Assembly: GCA_015689685.1 (NCBI GenBank)
Contig: WVSL01000018.1
Span: forward strand, 1-64,000
Length of the DNA: 64,000 bases
Reading direction: 5' to 3'
Origin: Rhodobacterales bacterium HKCCE2091
GTDB lineage: Bacteria; Pseudomonadota; Alphaproteobacteria; Rhodobacterales; Rhodobacteraceae
Shown: one piece after another, positions 17,402 through 26,662 of the stretch
Layout of the letters: every line of letters begins with the position of its first letter
Position numbering within the stretch: the first letter of the stretch is position 1
Translations under genes and position numbers: made by a program
The notes under the pieces: generated by a model
Told to the model about the DNA's origin: nothing
What the model saw: the letters and a program-made list of their open reading frames with translations, nothing else
Database searches by the model: none

Positions 17402-17917
17402 ATGGGAAAACAACCGCAAGTTCTTGATTGTGCGCTGAAAGAAGGTGCCTATGACGGGTCGGACCTGCGGACGCTACTTGCGTTTCAGATCTACCAACTC
17501 AGCTCCAAGCTTGCTGCCCAGGGGCGGGCGGTACTCGCGCGGCACGGCTCCATAAACCTCCCGCAATGGCGGATTATCCGTGTGCTGGGCATGGGTGTCG
17601 ACAACGCATCGAACGAGGTTCGCATCGCGGCAGGGATCGACAAGGGGCAGTTCAGCCGAACGCTCGAAACCCTGATCGACGCCGGGTTGGTGCGGACCGA
17701 GCCGCTTGCCTCCGATCGGAGGACGTTCGCGATCCATCTGACGGCGGAAGGCCGTGCCCTGCACGACGAGATAGCGCCTGACTTGCAAGCTCGTCACAAT
17801 CACCTGCTCAAGGGACTTTCCCCGGCGCAGGTCCGCACCCTTTTTATTGTGCTCGAGAAACTCAGCGAGTCCGCCGCGGATCTCGAGTTTCTCGATGCAG
17901 CGCGCTCTAACCGGTGA
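17402..17917 (+). CDS. MarR-family transcriptional regulator
   Basis: 171-residue winged-helix protein. The recognition region runs through INLPQWRIIRVLGMG, NEVRIAAGIDKGQFSRTLETLIDAGLV and the wing EPLASDRRTFAIHLT. The start (MGKQPQVLD) follows tggagga at a good distance; a TTG 48 bp upstream lies inside the palindrome and is unlikely. It probably represses itself and the divergent tct operon, responding to a small organic acid. The sulfatase gene follows 11 bp downstream in the same direction. Confidence 0.88.
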   Translation: MGKQPQVLDCALKEGAYDGSDLRTLLAFQIYQLSSKLAAQGRAVLARHGSINLPQWRIIRVLGMGVDNASNEVRIAAGIDKGQFSRTLETLIDAGLVRTEPLASDRRTFAIHLTAEGRALHDEIAPDLQARHNHLLKGLSPAQVRTLFIVLEKLSESAADLEFLDAARSNR

Positions 17918-17928
17918 GGGGTGGACCA

Positions 17929-19359
17929 ATGTCTCGATCGAAGAACCTGCTTGTCATCATGTCGGACGAGCACCAAGCCGCCCTTATGGGATGCGCGGGT
18001 GACTCCCTCGTTGAGACGCCAAATCTCGATCGGCTTGCAGGGCGGGGCACGCGCTTCACCAATGCCTACACGCCGTCACCGATCTGCGTACCTGCGCGGG
18101 CGGCCTTTGCTACCGGGCGTTACGTCCATGATATCCGGCTTTGGGACAATGCGATGCCGTATATCGGCGAGCCTCGCGGGTGGGGGCACGCGCTTCAGGA
18201 CCAGGGCACGCGCGTTGAGTCCATTGGCAAGCTACACTATCGCGACGCGGCGGACCCCGCCGGGTTCGACGTCGAACACATCCCGATGCAGGTCGTGAAC
18301 GGCACCGGCATGGTCTGGGGATCCATCCGGCGCGAGGACGAACGGGTTCGCAAGGACGGCCGGATGCTCGGGCCATACATAGGGGCGGGCGAGAGCCCCT
18401 ACACCCGCTATGATGACAGTGTCGCGAAAACGACCGAGGCTTGGCTGGAGGATGCCGCGAGACGAGACGAGCCGTGGTGTCTGTACGTAGGCTTTGTTGC
18501 GCCGCACTTCCCGCTCATCGTGCCGCAGGAATACCTCGACCTGTACCCGCCCGAGAGGCTTCCCCCGATCAAGTTGCACCCGCGTGACGGCTATGTGCAC
18601 CACCCTTGGGTCGGAAAGCAGTCCTTTGCGCTCGCCGGGGACGAGGCAATGAAGGACGAGGACGAGCGGCAACTCGCCCGCTCCTGCTACTACGCGCTCT
18701 GCACCTGGCTCGACCACAACGTCGGGAGGGTGCTGGCGGCGCTCGAGTCGCAGGGTTTGGCCGATGCCACCACCGTGATCTACACCTCCGATCACGGCGA
18801 CAACATCGGGGCGCGGGGGCTCTGGGGAAAGTCGAACATGTACCAGGAGTCCGTTGCCGTCCCCATGATCGTGGCAGAGCCAGGCGGTGCCCAGCAGACC
18901 TGCGCCACGCCCGTCAGCCTGCTCGACGTGTCCGAGACGATCATCGACCATTTCGGTGCGACGCTCGAAGGCGACCGCCCGGGCAAATCGCTCTACGACA
19001 TCGCCCAAGCGCCAGATGATCTGGATCGCGTCGTGTTCAGCGAGTATCACGCCGTGGGCGCGGTGTCGGGCTGCTACATGCTGAGGAAGGGGCGGTGGAA
19101 ACTGATCCACTACGTCGGGTTTCCGCCTGAGCTCTTCGACCTCGAGTCCGACCCTGAGGAGACGAAAAACCGCGCCGGCGATGTCGAGCTCAAGGAGGTG
19201 CTCGCCGACCTATGCGCGGAGCTGGAGGCGATTTGCGATCCCGCTATCACCAATGAACTTGCCTTCGCCGACCAGGACCGACTGATTGAAAGCTACGGTG
19301 GACGCAATAAGGCGATGCACATCGGGGCGCCGGCAGCGACGCCTCCCCCTGCAACCTAG
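17929..19359 (+). CDS. Sulfatase (choline-sulfatase/arylsulfatase-like)
   Basis: 476-residue alkaline-phosphatase-superfamily hydrolase. The formylglycine motif is C53-V-P-A-R57; metal and active-site residues include D13 (SDEH), R57, D288-H289 (TSDHGD) and K301. No signal peptide is seen, so it is likely cytoplasmic. It would cleave a sulfate or phosphonate ester. Co-regulation with a carboxylate transporter and a hydroxyacid oxidase suggests a sulfated organic acid or its ester as substrate (inference). Ribosome site gaggggt. A formylglycine-generating enzyme is not in the window. Confidence 0.85.
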   Translation: MSRSKNLLVIMSDEHQAALMGCAGDSLVETPNLDRLAGRGTRFTNAYTPSPICVPARAAFATGRYVHDIRLWDNAMPYIGEPRGWGHALQDQGTRVESIGKLHYRDAADPAGFDVEHIPMQVVNGTGMVWGSIRREDERVRKDGRMLGPYIGAGESPYTRYDDSVAKTTEAWLEDAARRDEPWCLYVGFVAPHFPLIVPQEYLDLYPPERLPPIKLHPRDGYVHHPWVGKQSFALAGDEAMKDEDERQLARSCYYALCTWLDHNVGRVLAALESQGLADATTVIYTSDHGDNIGARGLWGKSNMYQESVAVPMIVAEPGGAQQTCATPVSLLDVSETIIDHFGATLEGDRPGKSLYDIAQAPDDLDRVVFSEYHAVGAVSGCYMLRKGRWKLIHYVGFPPELFDLESDPEETKNRAGDVELKEVLADLCAELEAICDPAITNELAFADQDRLIESYGGRNKAMHIGAPAATPPPAT

Positions 19360-19750
19360 ATCATCTCAGGTAAAGCGCTGTTGCTATCGCTTTCCAGCGA
19401 AAGACGTGGATTTTAGGTGGTTGCGGGCGTGAAGCGTTCTTGCAGTCCTGTGCCATTCAGTTCGTAGCTGGTTGGTGCCGACTTCCGTTCTGGCCTTAGC
19501 GTGTAAACGCTATGCAGAGGGTCTTCCTCTTGGGTTGGAAGCTGACTTGGCTGCACTAGGCGGTCACGGTCGGCAGTGGGCCGATCGCTTTCACGGTGGG
19601 AGCCACTTTGCGAGATCTCGTTCGAGGCGGCGACGCGACAGCAAGGGCGCCTATCCTCAACCACGCCTATCCAGTGCGACCAATGCCTGACTTCTGCCTT
19701 GTCAAAATCGTGCTACGTTGGGCAGGCGGCTAAGAGGAGGAGCAGAGTTT
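19360..19750. other. Intergenic stretch, no gene recognised
   Basis: About 390 bases of visibly lower GC and mixed codon character than the flanks. Short open frames occur on both strands, but none has a good ribosome site plus a recognisable protein. It leads into the broken AraC gene and may be part of the same decayed insertion region. Confidence 0.5.
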
Positions 19751-20398
19751 TTGCTGGAACATGCCCTTGTTCTAGATTCGTTGGGAGCGCCGATCTGGCA
19801 TCAACAGAAGACCCATTCAGCTGATTGGGACGAGGTAGAGGATTTCTGCCGGTCGGTCTATATGCGGTATCGGGTACGGCCTCTTGATCGTCTGTCCCGG
19901 CCGGACGCGACCATGATTTCGGCGAAGGCGGGCTGCGTGACCTTGACCCGATTTGCCTACGGCACGGGTATTCACCTTGACCGGTTCGATCCAGATGCCG
20001 GAAACATCCTCGTTCTCAACACGGTGCGCGGGGCATTAGATCATCAAACCGATCGCGGCTCTGTTGCCACCGGTGCCGGGGAGAGCTTTGTCGTAGATTG
20101 TTCCCGAGCTGAATACTGGCTCGAGGGTGATTCCGACCACATGCAGCTGAACCTCACCATCCCGCATCAGGCGATGGCAGATACGGCCGAGCGGTGGTTC
20201 GGTTTCGTGCCGGATGACCGCTTGTGGACGAGCCGCGTCAAGATCGGAGGCCCGAATACGGCATGGCCCGCGCTGCTCGACTATGCCGCCCGTGCGCTGA
20301 CGCGCGAGGGCGAAGTCTCTCCGGACGCGGTGCTGGCGCGACATATCGAGGAGATGCTTGTGAGTGTCCCGAGGCAACGCAAGCGCCTCGGTCGTTGA
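19751..20398 (+). pseudogene. AraC-family regulator, truncated before its HTH domain
   Basis: About 215 residues from a TTG start with gaggagg 10 bp upstream. The protein matches the N-terminal ligand-binding half of AraC regulators of the AraC_binding_2 type (ISAKAGCVTLTRFAYG, WLEGDSDHMQLNLTIPHQAM, LLDYAARAL, LARHIEEML). The C-terminal pair of helix-turn-helix motifs is absent: the frame ends in unrelated codons (SVPRQRKRLGR) that are the antisense of an integrase fragment. Intact members are about 320 residues, so this is a broken gene with no DNA-binding domain. Confidence 0.7.
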
Positions 20399-20950
20399 CG
20401 GATTGCTGGTGCATCTTCCTTCGGCGATGCCCCATTTGAAAACGGAAGATACTCGATAGACCAACTTCCTCGCCACGCCGGGCGCGCGTTCCCGCGCAGC
20501 AAGTATCGCCCGCCGGATGTCCGCGCTCGTCACATCCTCCAGCGGCACTGATCCGAAGCGTGGAAACACATAGGTCTCAAGCGTTGCGTGAAACGCCGCC
20601 TGATCCTTTGGATTCTTCAAAGTTTGCGCAACTTCAGCATGTGCCAAGCGCGCGGCCTCTTCAAAACTGAGAGCGCGGGTTCTCCGTCGCTTCTCCAACA
20701 GGGGGTCTTCGCCGGCGTAAGCGATGCGCTTGTTGTCGACTGCGGCCTCCCGCGCTTGCGCGAGTGACACGATCGGCGGACTTCCGAGTCCGATCTCCCG
20801 CCGGCGACCGCGAACCATGAGGCGTTGGACCCACGATTTTGACCCGCTGTCCTTGACCAAAAGAAAGAGACCGGTACCGCGTCCGTCATGGTATTTTCCC
20901 GCATCCCTGACCGTGTTCACGAAAGCGGCAGTGAGATTGCGAGGAGCCAA
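20366..20950 (-). pseudogene. P4-type tyrosine integrase, N-terminal fragment
   Basis: About 195 residues from a TTG start (LAPRNLTAAFV) preceded by GGGGGA. The N-terminal DUF4102-like arm-binding domain (YHDGRGTGLFLLVKDSGSKSW, GLGSPPIVSLAQAREAA) and the core-binding domain (TLETYVFPRFGSVPLEDVTSADIRRAI, GIAEGRCTSNP) are present. The catalytic domain with the Arg-His-Arg-Tyr residues is missing; the frame runs on into antisense of the AraC remnant. Intact P4 integrases are about 400 residues. It is the relic of a genomic-island end whose breakpoint created the junction. Confidence 0.75.
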
Positions 20951-21265
20951 GCTAGTTCCCCCATTTATTCCCCCGAACAATGGTGGAACATGTTGGAAAC
21001 TGCAAGCTCGTACTGGACGCGCTTGCTGTCTACGATCAAGTAAATAAGCCTCAAGGTAGACCTTCGTGGACCACACCGGAACCATGTTCGGCGCATCTCG
21101 GGTGCGCCAATACCCCCGTGTAATCAGCCGGATGATGCGCTTGCCGTGCAGGCGATCCCGCGCAGGTTTCGTCGCCCTCAAGACAGCCGGGGCGGGCCTT
21201 GTCCGGCCCGTTCTCCATTCGCTCCACGAGGTCCTTGGCCGCCAGCGAGCGACGCGCGCGTGCGG
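20951..21265. other. Intergenic stretch, no gene recognised
   Basis: About 315 bases between the integrase start and the end of the next AraC gene. Several short frames are open on both strands but resemble no family I know. No tRNA that could have been the integrase target is recognisable. Confidence 0.5.
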
Positions 21266-22150
21266 TCAGTCCTGCGGCGGAAGCGCAAGGATGGTGCCGA
21301 GTTCGGCGCGGCGCCAGGCCGACGGGGTTCGCCCGGTCACGGCGCGGAAGTCGCGGCTGAGGTGGTAGGCGTCGAAGAAACCGCAGGATTGCGCGATGTC
21401 GCCGAGCGGCAGCGTGGTTTCCAGCATCATGCGTTGCGCCATGTTCAGGCGCTCGCGGCGCAGGAAGGCGCGCGGCGTGGTGCCGAGCTGCTGGCGGAAC
21501 AGGCGGCGCAGCTGCGATCCGCTGACCCGCGACACCGCCTCCATGTCCTCGGAGGTCCAGCGCCGTTCCGGGTGGGCGGCGAGGGCGGCGCGCAAGCGCC
21601 CGAGTGCTGGCGACATGCGGGCCGGTCCGGTCGCCCGCTGCTCGGCCAGGAGCGGCAGCAGCGTCGCGACCTTGGCGTTGAGCCTGAGATCCAGGTCGGC
21701 GGGGCGGAGGCGCATGATCTCGAACAGCGCGTGGAACCAGTCCACCAGCCTGTCGCCGGTCGCCACCTGCATCACGGGCCGTCCCCGCAGGAAGATGCGC
21801 CGCCGCAGCCCGGCGAGATCCGGCGCCTCGATCCGGGCCCACATCAGCGACCAGGGATCGCTGGCGTCGGCGCGGTGGCCATGCGGCCCGGCGCCCGGGA
21901 GCCAGGCGAGTTCCCCCGGACCCACGACATGGGTCGTCCCGCCGATGCGGATGGTCCCGCGACCCGAGAGGCAATACAGGATGTCGTCGCCGGGGCAGGA
22001 CGTCCGCTCGATCCCGTCCTTGCCGACGCAATCCATCCAGCCCGCGCGCAGCACCGTGTAGAGCCCGATGCCGCCCCGGTCGGGGACATGGGTTTCGCTG
22101 ACGTGGATGCGGGCGCCGATGCGGATCTGCTTCATGCGCGTTTTGTCCAT
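21266..22150 (-). CDS. AraC-family transcriptional regulator
   Basis: 294 residues. The N-terminal cupin sensor (CPGDDILYCLSGRGTIRIGG, GPGELAWLPG) is followed by the C-terminal AraC double helix-turn-helix (VSRVSGSQLRRLFRQQLGTT, IAQSCGFFDAYHLSRDFRAV with TGRTPSAWRR). The start chosen, MDKTRMKQ, has GGGGA at a suitable distance; MDNFGEF, 21 bp upstream, lacks a ribosome site but is possible. It is divergent from the dioxygenase-ribose transporter operon and is probably its activator, sensing the transported sugar. Confidence 0.87.
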   Translation of the reverse strand: MDKTRMKQIRIGARIHVSETHVPDRGGIGLYTVLRAGWMDCVGKDGIERTSCPGDDILYCLSGRGTIRIGGTTHVVGPGELAWLPGAGPHGHRADASDPWSLMWARIEAPDLAGLRRRIFLRGRPVMQVATGDRLVDWFHALFEIMRLRPADLDLRLNAKVATLLPLLAEQRATGPARMSPALGRLRAALAAHPERRWTSEDMEAVSRVSGSQLRRLFRQQLGTTPRAFLRRERLNMAQRMMLETTLPLGDIAQSCGFFDAYHLSRDFRAVTGRTPSAWRRAELGTILALPPQD

Positions 22151-22268
22151 GAATTCCCCGAAATTGTCCATTCAATCCGGCGCGGCCACGGCGCATCCTC
22201 GTTCCCGAGGAGAGGGACTGGGCACGGCATCCCGCCGACCGGGACCAACTGAGGGAGGAGCGAACGGA

Positions 22269-23036
22269 ATGCTGATTCCGACGAAATCCGAGATGCGCGC
22301 CTACGAGGTCGACGGGTACTTCGTCCGCGAGGGCTTCCTGTCGCCGTCGGAGGTCGAGGACTTCCGCGGCAACGCGCGGCGCAAGCTCGAGGCCGAAAGC
22401 GCCGCCGGCGAGGTGATGGAGAAGGGCGACAAGTCCGGCAACAAGACGCTCCTGAAGATGTGGAACACCGCCGGCGACGACAAGTTCGGCATGCTGGCGC
22501 GCGACGAGCGCATGGTGCGGATGTCCGAGGCGCTTCTGGGCGAGGACATCTACCTCTACAGCCACAAGATGACGATGAAGCAGCCGCGCGAGGGCGGCGC
22601 CTGGGAATGGCACCAGGACTTCGCCTACTGGTACAACAACGGCTGCCTGTCGCCGGACATGCTGTCGATCTTCATCTCGCTCGACGCGTCGACGAAGGCC
22701 AACGGCTGCCTCCAGGTGCTGAAGGGCAGCCACGCGCTCGGCCGGATCGACCACGTGCGCGAGGACGGCCAGACCAACGTGAACATGGAATACCTCGCCG
22801 AGGCCGAGAAGCGGTTCGAACACGTCTACGTCGAGATGGCGCCGGGCGACGCGCTGGTGTTCCACGGCAACCTCCTGCACCGGTCGGACGCGAACAACTC
22901 CGACAGCTACCGGTGGGGCTACATCTGTTCCTACAACACCGTGGCGAACGCGCCGTTCAAGCGGACGCGGGACTACGGCAACTACGAGGAACTGCGAACC
23001 GTGCCGGCCGGAAGCTTCATGTCGGCGGCCGAATGA
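22269..23036 (+). CDS. Phytanoyl-CoA dioxygenase (PhyH) family protein
   Basis: 255-residue Fe(II)/2-oxoglutarate-dependent oxygenase. The facial triad is H115-Q-D117 and H204, with R215 (SYRWGY) for 2-oxoglutarate; the LKGSHALGRIDH segment is typical. Strong ribosome site gggagga. It is first in an operon with a ribose-type ABC transporter, ribokinase and ribose pyranase. It may hydroxylate a substituent to release a free sugar after import. It overlaps the permease start by 4 bp (ATGA). Confidence 0.85.
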   Translation: MLIPTKSEMRAYEVDGYFVREGFLSPSEVEDFRGNARRKLEAESAAGEVMEKGDKSGNKTLLKMWNTAGDDKFGMLARDERMVRMSEALLGEDIYLYSHKMTMKQPREGGAWEWHQDFAYWYNNGCLSPDMLSIFISLDASTKANGCLQVLKGSHALGRIDHVREDGQTNVNMEYLAEAEKRFEHVYVEMAPGDALVFHGNLLHRSDANNSDSYRWGYICSYNTVANAPFKRTRDYGNYEELRTVPAGSFMSAAE

Positions 23037-24070
23037 GCGACAGGACGGAACCGGGCGGCGTGGCCGCCCGACCCGTCGGGCGCACGAGCGTTCCGATGGT
23101 TCGACGGCTGTTCGGCGCGACCGAGACCGGCGTGTTCCTCGCGCTGGTCGTGATGTGCGCGTTTCTTGCCTTTGCGACCGAAAGCTTCCTGACCACCGGC
23201 AACCTGCTGAACGTGGGGCGGCAGGTCTCGCTGCTCGGGATCATGGCCGTGGGGATGACCTTCGTGCTGATCTCGGGCGAGATCGACCTGTCCGTGGGAT
23301 CGACCTACGCGCTTGCGGGGCTCGGCACCGGGATGCTGATCGTGATGGGCTACGGCCTGCCGGTCGCGCTGGTGGCGGGGCTGCTGATCGGTGCCGGGAT
23401 CGGCGTCATCAACGGGCTCCTGTCGACCTACGGGCGGCTGCCGTCACTGATCGCCACGCTCGGGATGCTGTCGATCGTGCGCGGCACGGCGCTGCTGGTG
23501 ACCGACGGCCAGCCGGTGACGGTGAACGAGCGCAACGGCGCCGACCCGGTCACGCTCGAATGGTTCGAGGCGATGGGGCAGGCTCGGCTCTTCGACATCG
23601 TTCCGATGCAACTGGTGTTCTTCGTGCTGGTCGCCGCTGTCGGCTGGTTCGTCCTGTCGCGCACCGCCTTCGGCTTCCGCGCCTTCGCGGTCGGCGGAAG
23701 CGCGAGGGCGGCGCAGGTCTCGGGCATCCACGCCGAGACCGTCAAGATCACCGCCTTCGTCATCATGGGCGTGCTGGCGGCTCTCGCGGGCATCCTGTCG
23801 ATGGCCTTCCTGCCGAGCGGGCAGGCGGGGCGCACGGGTCTCGGGCTGGAACTCGACGTGATCGCGGCGGTCGTGGTCGGCGGCGCTTCGCTGTCTGGCG
23901 GGGTCGGGACGGTGCTCGGGACCGTGCTCGGCGTGCTCATCATCGGCGTCCTGCGCAACGGGCTCGTGCTGATGGGCGTGTCCCCGTTCATGCAGGAAGT
24001 GATGATCGGCCTCGTCATCATCGTGGCGGTGGCGATCGACAAGTGGAGCACGCGACGAAGAACCCACTGA
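23033..24070 (+). CDS. Ribose-type ABC transporter permease
   Basis: 345-residue inner-membrane permease (BPD_transp_2) with eight to ten hydrophobic segments. Hallmarks: ISGEIDLSVGSTYALAG, LPSLIATLGMLSIVRG, AFAVGGSARAAQVSGI, VVVGGASLSGGVGTVLGTVLG. The start ATG overlaps the PhyH stop. It belongs to a CUT2-type importer with the binding protein and two-domain ATPase that follow. Usual size; no oddities seen. Confidence 0.9.
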   Translation: MSDRTEPGGVAARPVGRTSVPMVRRLFGATETGVFLALVVMCAFLAFATESFLTTGNLLNVGRQVSLLGIMAVGMTFVLISGEIDLSVGSTYALAGLGTGMLIVMGYGLPVALVAGLLIGAGIGVINGLLSTYGRLPSLIATLGMLSIVRGTALLVTDGQPVTVNERNGADPVTLEWFEAMGQARLFDIVPMQLVFFVLVAAVGWFVLSRTAFGFRAFAVGGSARAAQVSGIHAETVKITAFVIMGVLAALAGILSMAFLPSGQAGRTGLGLELDVIAAVVVGGASLSGGVGTVLGTVLGVLIIGVLRNGLVLMGVSPFMQEVMIGLVIIVAVAIDKWSTRRRTH

Positions 24071-24124
24071 CGAACCAACCGGCTTGAGGAGGCCGGGCAA
24101 CCAACACCCAGGGAGGAAACATAG

Positions 24125-25096
24125 ATGAACTTCGTAACGCAGACCGCGGCCATCGCCGCACTGGCCCTCGCGCCCTTCGCGGCCGGGGCCGAACCGCATT
24201 CGGTCTCGGATTTCGAGCTCGCGCCGCGCATCGCGGACCGGGTCGCCTCGGGCGAGCCGCTCAACATCGTGGTCAGCTACCACGACGTGTCGAACGAGTT
24301 CGCGCCCTTCGTCCGCGCGGGCGTCGAACGCGCCGACGAGGAGCTGAACGTGGATGCGCGATTCATCGGCCCCGTGGGCGCCGATGCCGACGCGCAGATC
24401 TCCGAGATCGAGACGCTGATCGACCAGATGGACGGGCTCGCGATTTCCTCGGTCTCCACCGACGCGCTGTCGCCGCTGATCGACCGCGTGATCGAGGCCG
24501 GGATCCCGGTCATCAGCTACAACACCGACAACCCCGACAGCGCGCGGCTCGTGTTCGCGGGGCAGGATCTCGTCCAGTCGGGACGCGAGGCCGGGCAGCT
24601 GATGGGCGACGTGCTCGGCGGCGAGGGCCGGGTCATCATCACCACGCTCGACGCCGCCGCCCAGTGGTCGCTCGACCGCGAGAGCGGCGCGCGCGAGGCG
24701 CTGGAAGCCTTCCCGGGCATCGAGGTCGTCCGCACGCTGAACACCGGCACCGACCCGCAGGAGATCTACGCCGCGATCGAGAACGCGATGCTGGCCGATC
24801 CCGGCATCACCGGCATCCTGTCGCTCGAATGCTGCTCGACCCCGGCGGCGGGCGAATGGGTCGATCGCAACGGCCGCGCGGGCGAGGTGAAGATCGTGGG
24901 CTTCGACCTGCTCGACACCACCGTCGATCTCGTGTCCGAGGGCGTGATCCAGGCCACCATCGACCAGGCGCCGTCGCGCCAGGGCTTCGAGGCGGTGAAC
25001 CTCCTGGTGCAGTTCCTGAACGGCGAGACCATCGACGATCTCGACACCGGGGTCGGCATCTACACGCCCGAGAACATCGGCGAGGTCATGCAGTGA
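24125..25096 (+). CDS. Periplasmic sugar-binding protein (RbsB-like)
   Basis: 323-residue periplasmic binding protein with an N-terminal Sec signal (NFVTQTAAIAALALAPFAAG, cleaved near AGA-E). The fold segments IVVSYHDVSNEFAPFVRAG, QMDGLAISSVSTDALSPLI, IPVISYNTDNPD and VGFDLLDTTVDLV match the ribose-binding group. Ribosome site gggaggaaac. The stop overlaps the GTG of the ATPase gene. It captures the operon's sugar; ribose or a derivative is suggested by rbsK and rbsD. Confidence 0.9.
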   Translation: MNFVTQTAAIAALALAPFAAGAEPHSVSDFELAPRIADRVASGEPLNIVVSYHDVSNEFAPFVRAGVERADEELNVDARFIGPVGADADAQISEIETLIDQMDGLAISSVSTDALSPLIDRVIEAGIPVISYNTDNPDSARLVFAGQDLVQSGREAGQLMGDVLGGEGRVIITTLDAAAQWSLDRESGAREALEAFPGIEVVRTLNTGTDPQEIYAAIENAMLADPGITGILSLECCSTPAAGEWVDRNGRAGEVKIVGFDLLDTTVDLVSEGVIQATIDQAPSRQGFEAVNLLVQFLNGETIDDLDTGVGIYTPENIGEVMQ

Positions 25097-26646
25097 CCGA
25101 AGCGACGCCGCGGGGGGACACCCCCGCGGCCACCGTGCTGACGCTGCGCAACGTCACCAAGCGCTTTCCCGGCGTCGTGGCGATGGACGACGTGTCGATC
25201 GATTTCCGCCCCGGCGAGGTCCACGCGGTCATCGGCGAGAACGGCGCCGGCAAGAGCACGATGATGAACGTGCTGGCGGGCGTGTTGCAGGCCGACGCGG
25301 GCACGATCGAGATGGACGGGGCCACGGTCCGGTTTCCGAGCCCTTTGGCGAGCCAGGCGGCCGGGATCGGGATCGTGTTCCAGGAACTGTCGCTCTGCCC
25401 GAACCTGACCGTGGGGGAGAACGTGCTCCTGCCCGCGCTCGGCCGGCGCCCGCCGGTGTCCTACCTTGCCTCGAAACGCGCGGGGCGTGCCGCGGCGCCC
25501 GCGCTGGCGCGACTCGGCATGTCCGACCTCGACCCCGAAACGCCGGTCGCGCGCCTGTCGGTGGCGCAGCAGCAGCTGGTAGAGATCGCCCGCGCGATCA
25601 GCCGCGACGTGCGCATCCTCGTCCTCGACGAGCCCAATTCCGCGCTCTCGCCCCGCGAAAGCGCGCGCCTGTTCGACGTGGTCCGCCAGCTGTCGCGCGA
25701 GGGCGTGACGGTGATCTACGTCAGCCACCACCTCGACGAGGTTCTGGACCTCGCCGACCGGGTCAGCGTGATGCGCGACGGCCGGCTGGTCGCGACCCGC
25801 GACCGGGGCGAGGGTCTCGACGTCGACTGGATGGTCGCCAAGATGGTCGGCCGGGCGATGGACACGGCGACGCCCTACGCGCTGTCGGCCGAGGCCCGGC
25901 GGCAACTGGGCGAAACCGCGCTGGAGGTGCGCGTCCTGTCGGTTCCGGGCGCGATCCGCGAGGCGACCTTCACGCTCCATTCGGGCGAGATCCTCGGCGT
26001 CGCGGGCCTGCCCGACAGCGGCAAGGACGTCCTGGCCGAGGCGATCTTCGGCATCGTGCCGCGCCAGGGCACGGTCGAGATCGGCGGCATCCGCCTGGCC
26101 CCCGGCCGCCCGACCCATTCGATCAATGCCGGCATGTCCTTCATCCCGGCCGACCGGCGCGGGGCAGGCGCGCTCCTGTCGATGAGCGTCGAGCAGAACG
26201 TCGTCGCCGCGGCCCTGAAGCGCTTCGCCCCCGGCGGGCTCCTGCGCCGCCGCCGCATCCGCAGCGCGGCCGAGGATTACGTCCGCCGTCTCGACGCCCG
26301 CATCGCCCGGCTCGGGCAGGCCATCGCGACCCTGTCGGGCGGCAACCAGCAGAAGATCATCCTCGCCCGCGGTCTCGTGACCGGCCCCCGCGTGCTGATG
26401 CTGCACGAGCCGACTCGGGGCATCGACGTGGGCGCGAAGGCCGAGATCTACGCGATCCTGCGGGAACTGGCGGCCGACGGCATGGCGATCCTGATGATCT
26501 CGTCCGAACTGCCGGAACTGGTGATGAACGCGGGCCGCGTGATGGTGATGGCCAACCGCGTCGTGACGGGTACCCTGTCGGGCGAGGAAATCACCGAAGA
26601 GGCGGTGATGTCGCTCGCCACCAGGGCCGAGCCGCGCGCCGCGTGA
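25093..26646 (+). CDS. Ribose-type ABC transporter ATP-binding protein (two NBDs)
   Basis: 517-residue ATPase with tandem nucleotide-binding domains. The first has Walker A GENGAGKST (48-56) and LVLDEPNSAL. The second has the family's degenerate P-loop (GLPDSGKD), the signature LSGGNQQK and LMLHEPTRGID. It begins at a GTG that overlaps the binding-protein stop (GTGA). RbsA-type proteins are usually about 500 residues, so the length fits. It energises import of the operon's sugar. Confidence 0.9.
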   Translation: MTEATPRGDTPAATVLTLRNVTKRFPGVVAMDDVSIDFRPGEVHAVIGENGAGKSTMMNVLAGVLQADAGTIEMDGATVRFPSPLASQAAGIGIVFQELSLCPNLTVGENVLLPALGRRPPVSYLASKRAGRAAAPALARLGMSDLDPETPVARLSVAQQQLVEIARAISRDVRILVLDEPNSALSPRESARLFDVVRQLSREGVTVIYVSHHLDEVLDLADRVSVMRDGRLVATRDRGEGLDVDWMVAKMVGRAMDTATPYALSAEARRQLGETALEVRVLSVPGAIREATFTLHSGEILGVAGLPDSGKDVLAEAIFGIVPRQGTVEIGGIRLAPGRPTHSINAGMSFIPADRRGAGALLSMSVEQNVVAAALKRFAPGGLLRRRRIRSAAEDYVRRLDARIARLGQAIATLSGGNQQKIILARGLVTGPRVLMLHEPTRGIDVGAKAEIYAILRELAADGMAILMISSELPELVMNAGRVMVMANRVVTGTLSGEEITEEAVMSLATRAEPRAA

Positions 26647-26662
26647 GGGAGGACAGACGGAC

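Noticed and set aside
20951-21265. Possible transposase or tRNA remnant next to the integrase fragment
   Set aside because: No cloverleaf, terminal repeat or transposase motif could be seen.
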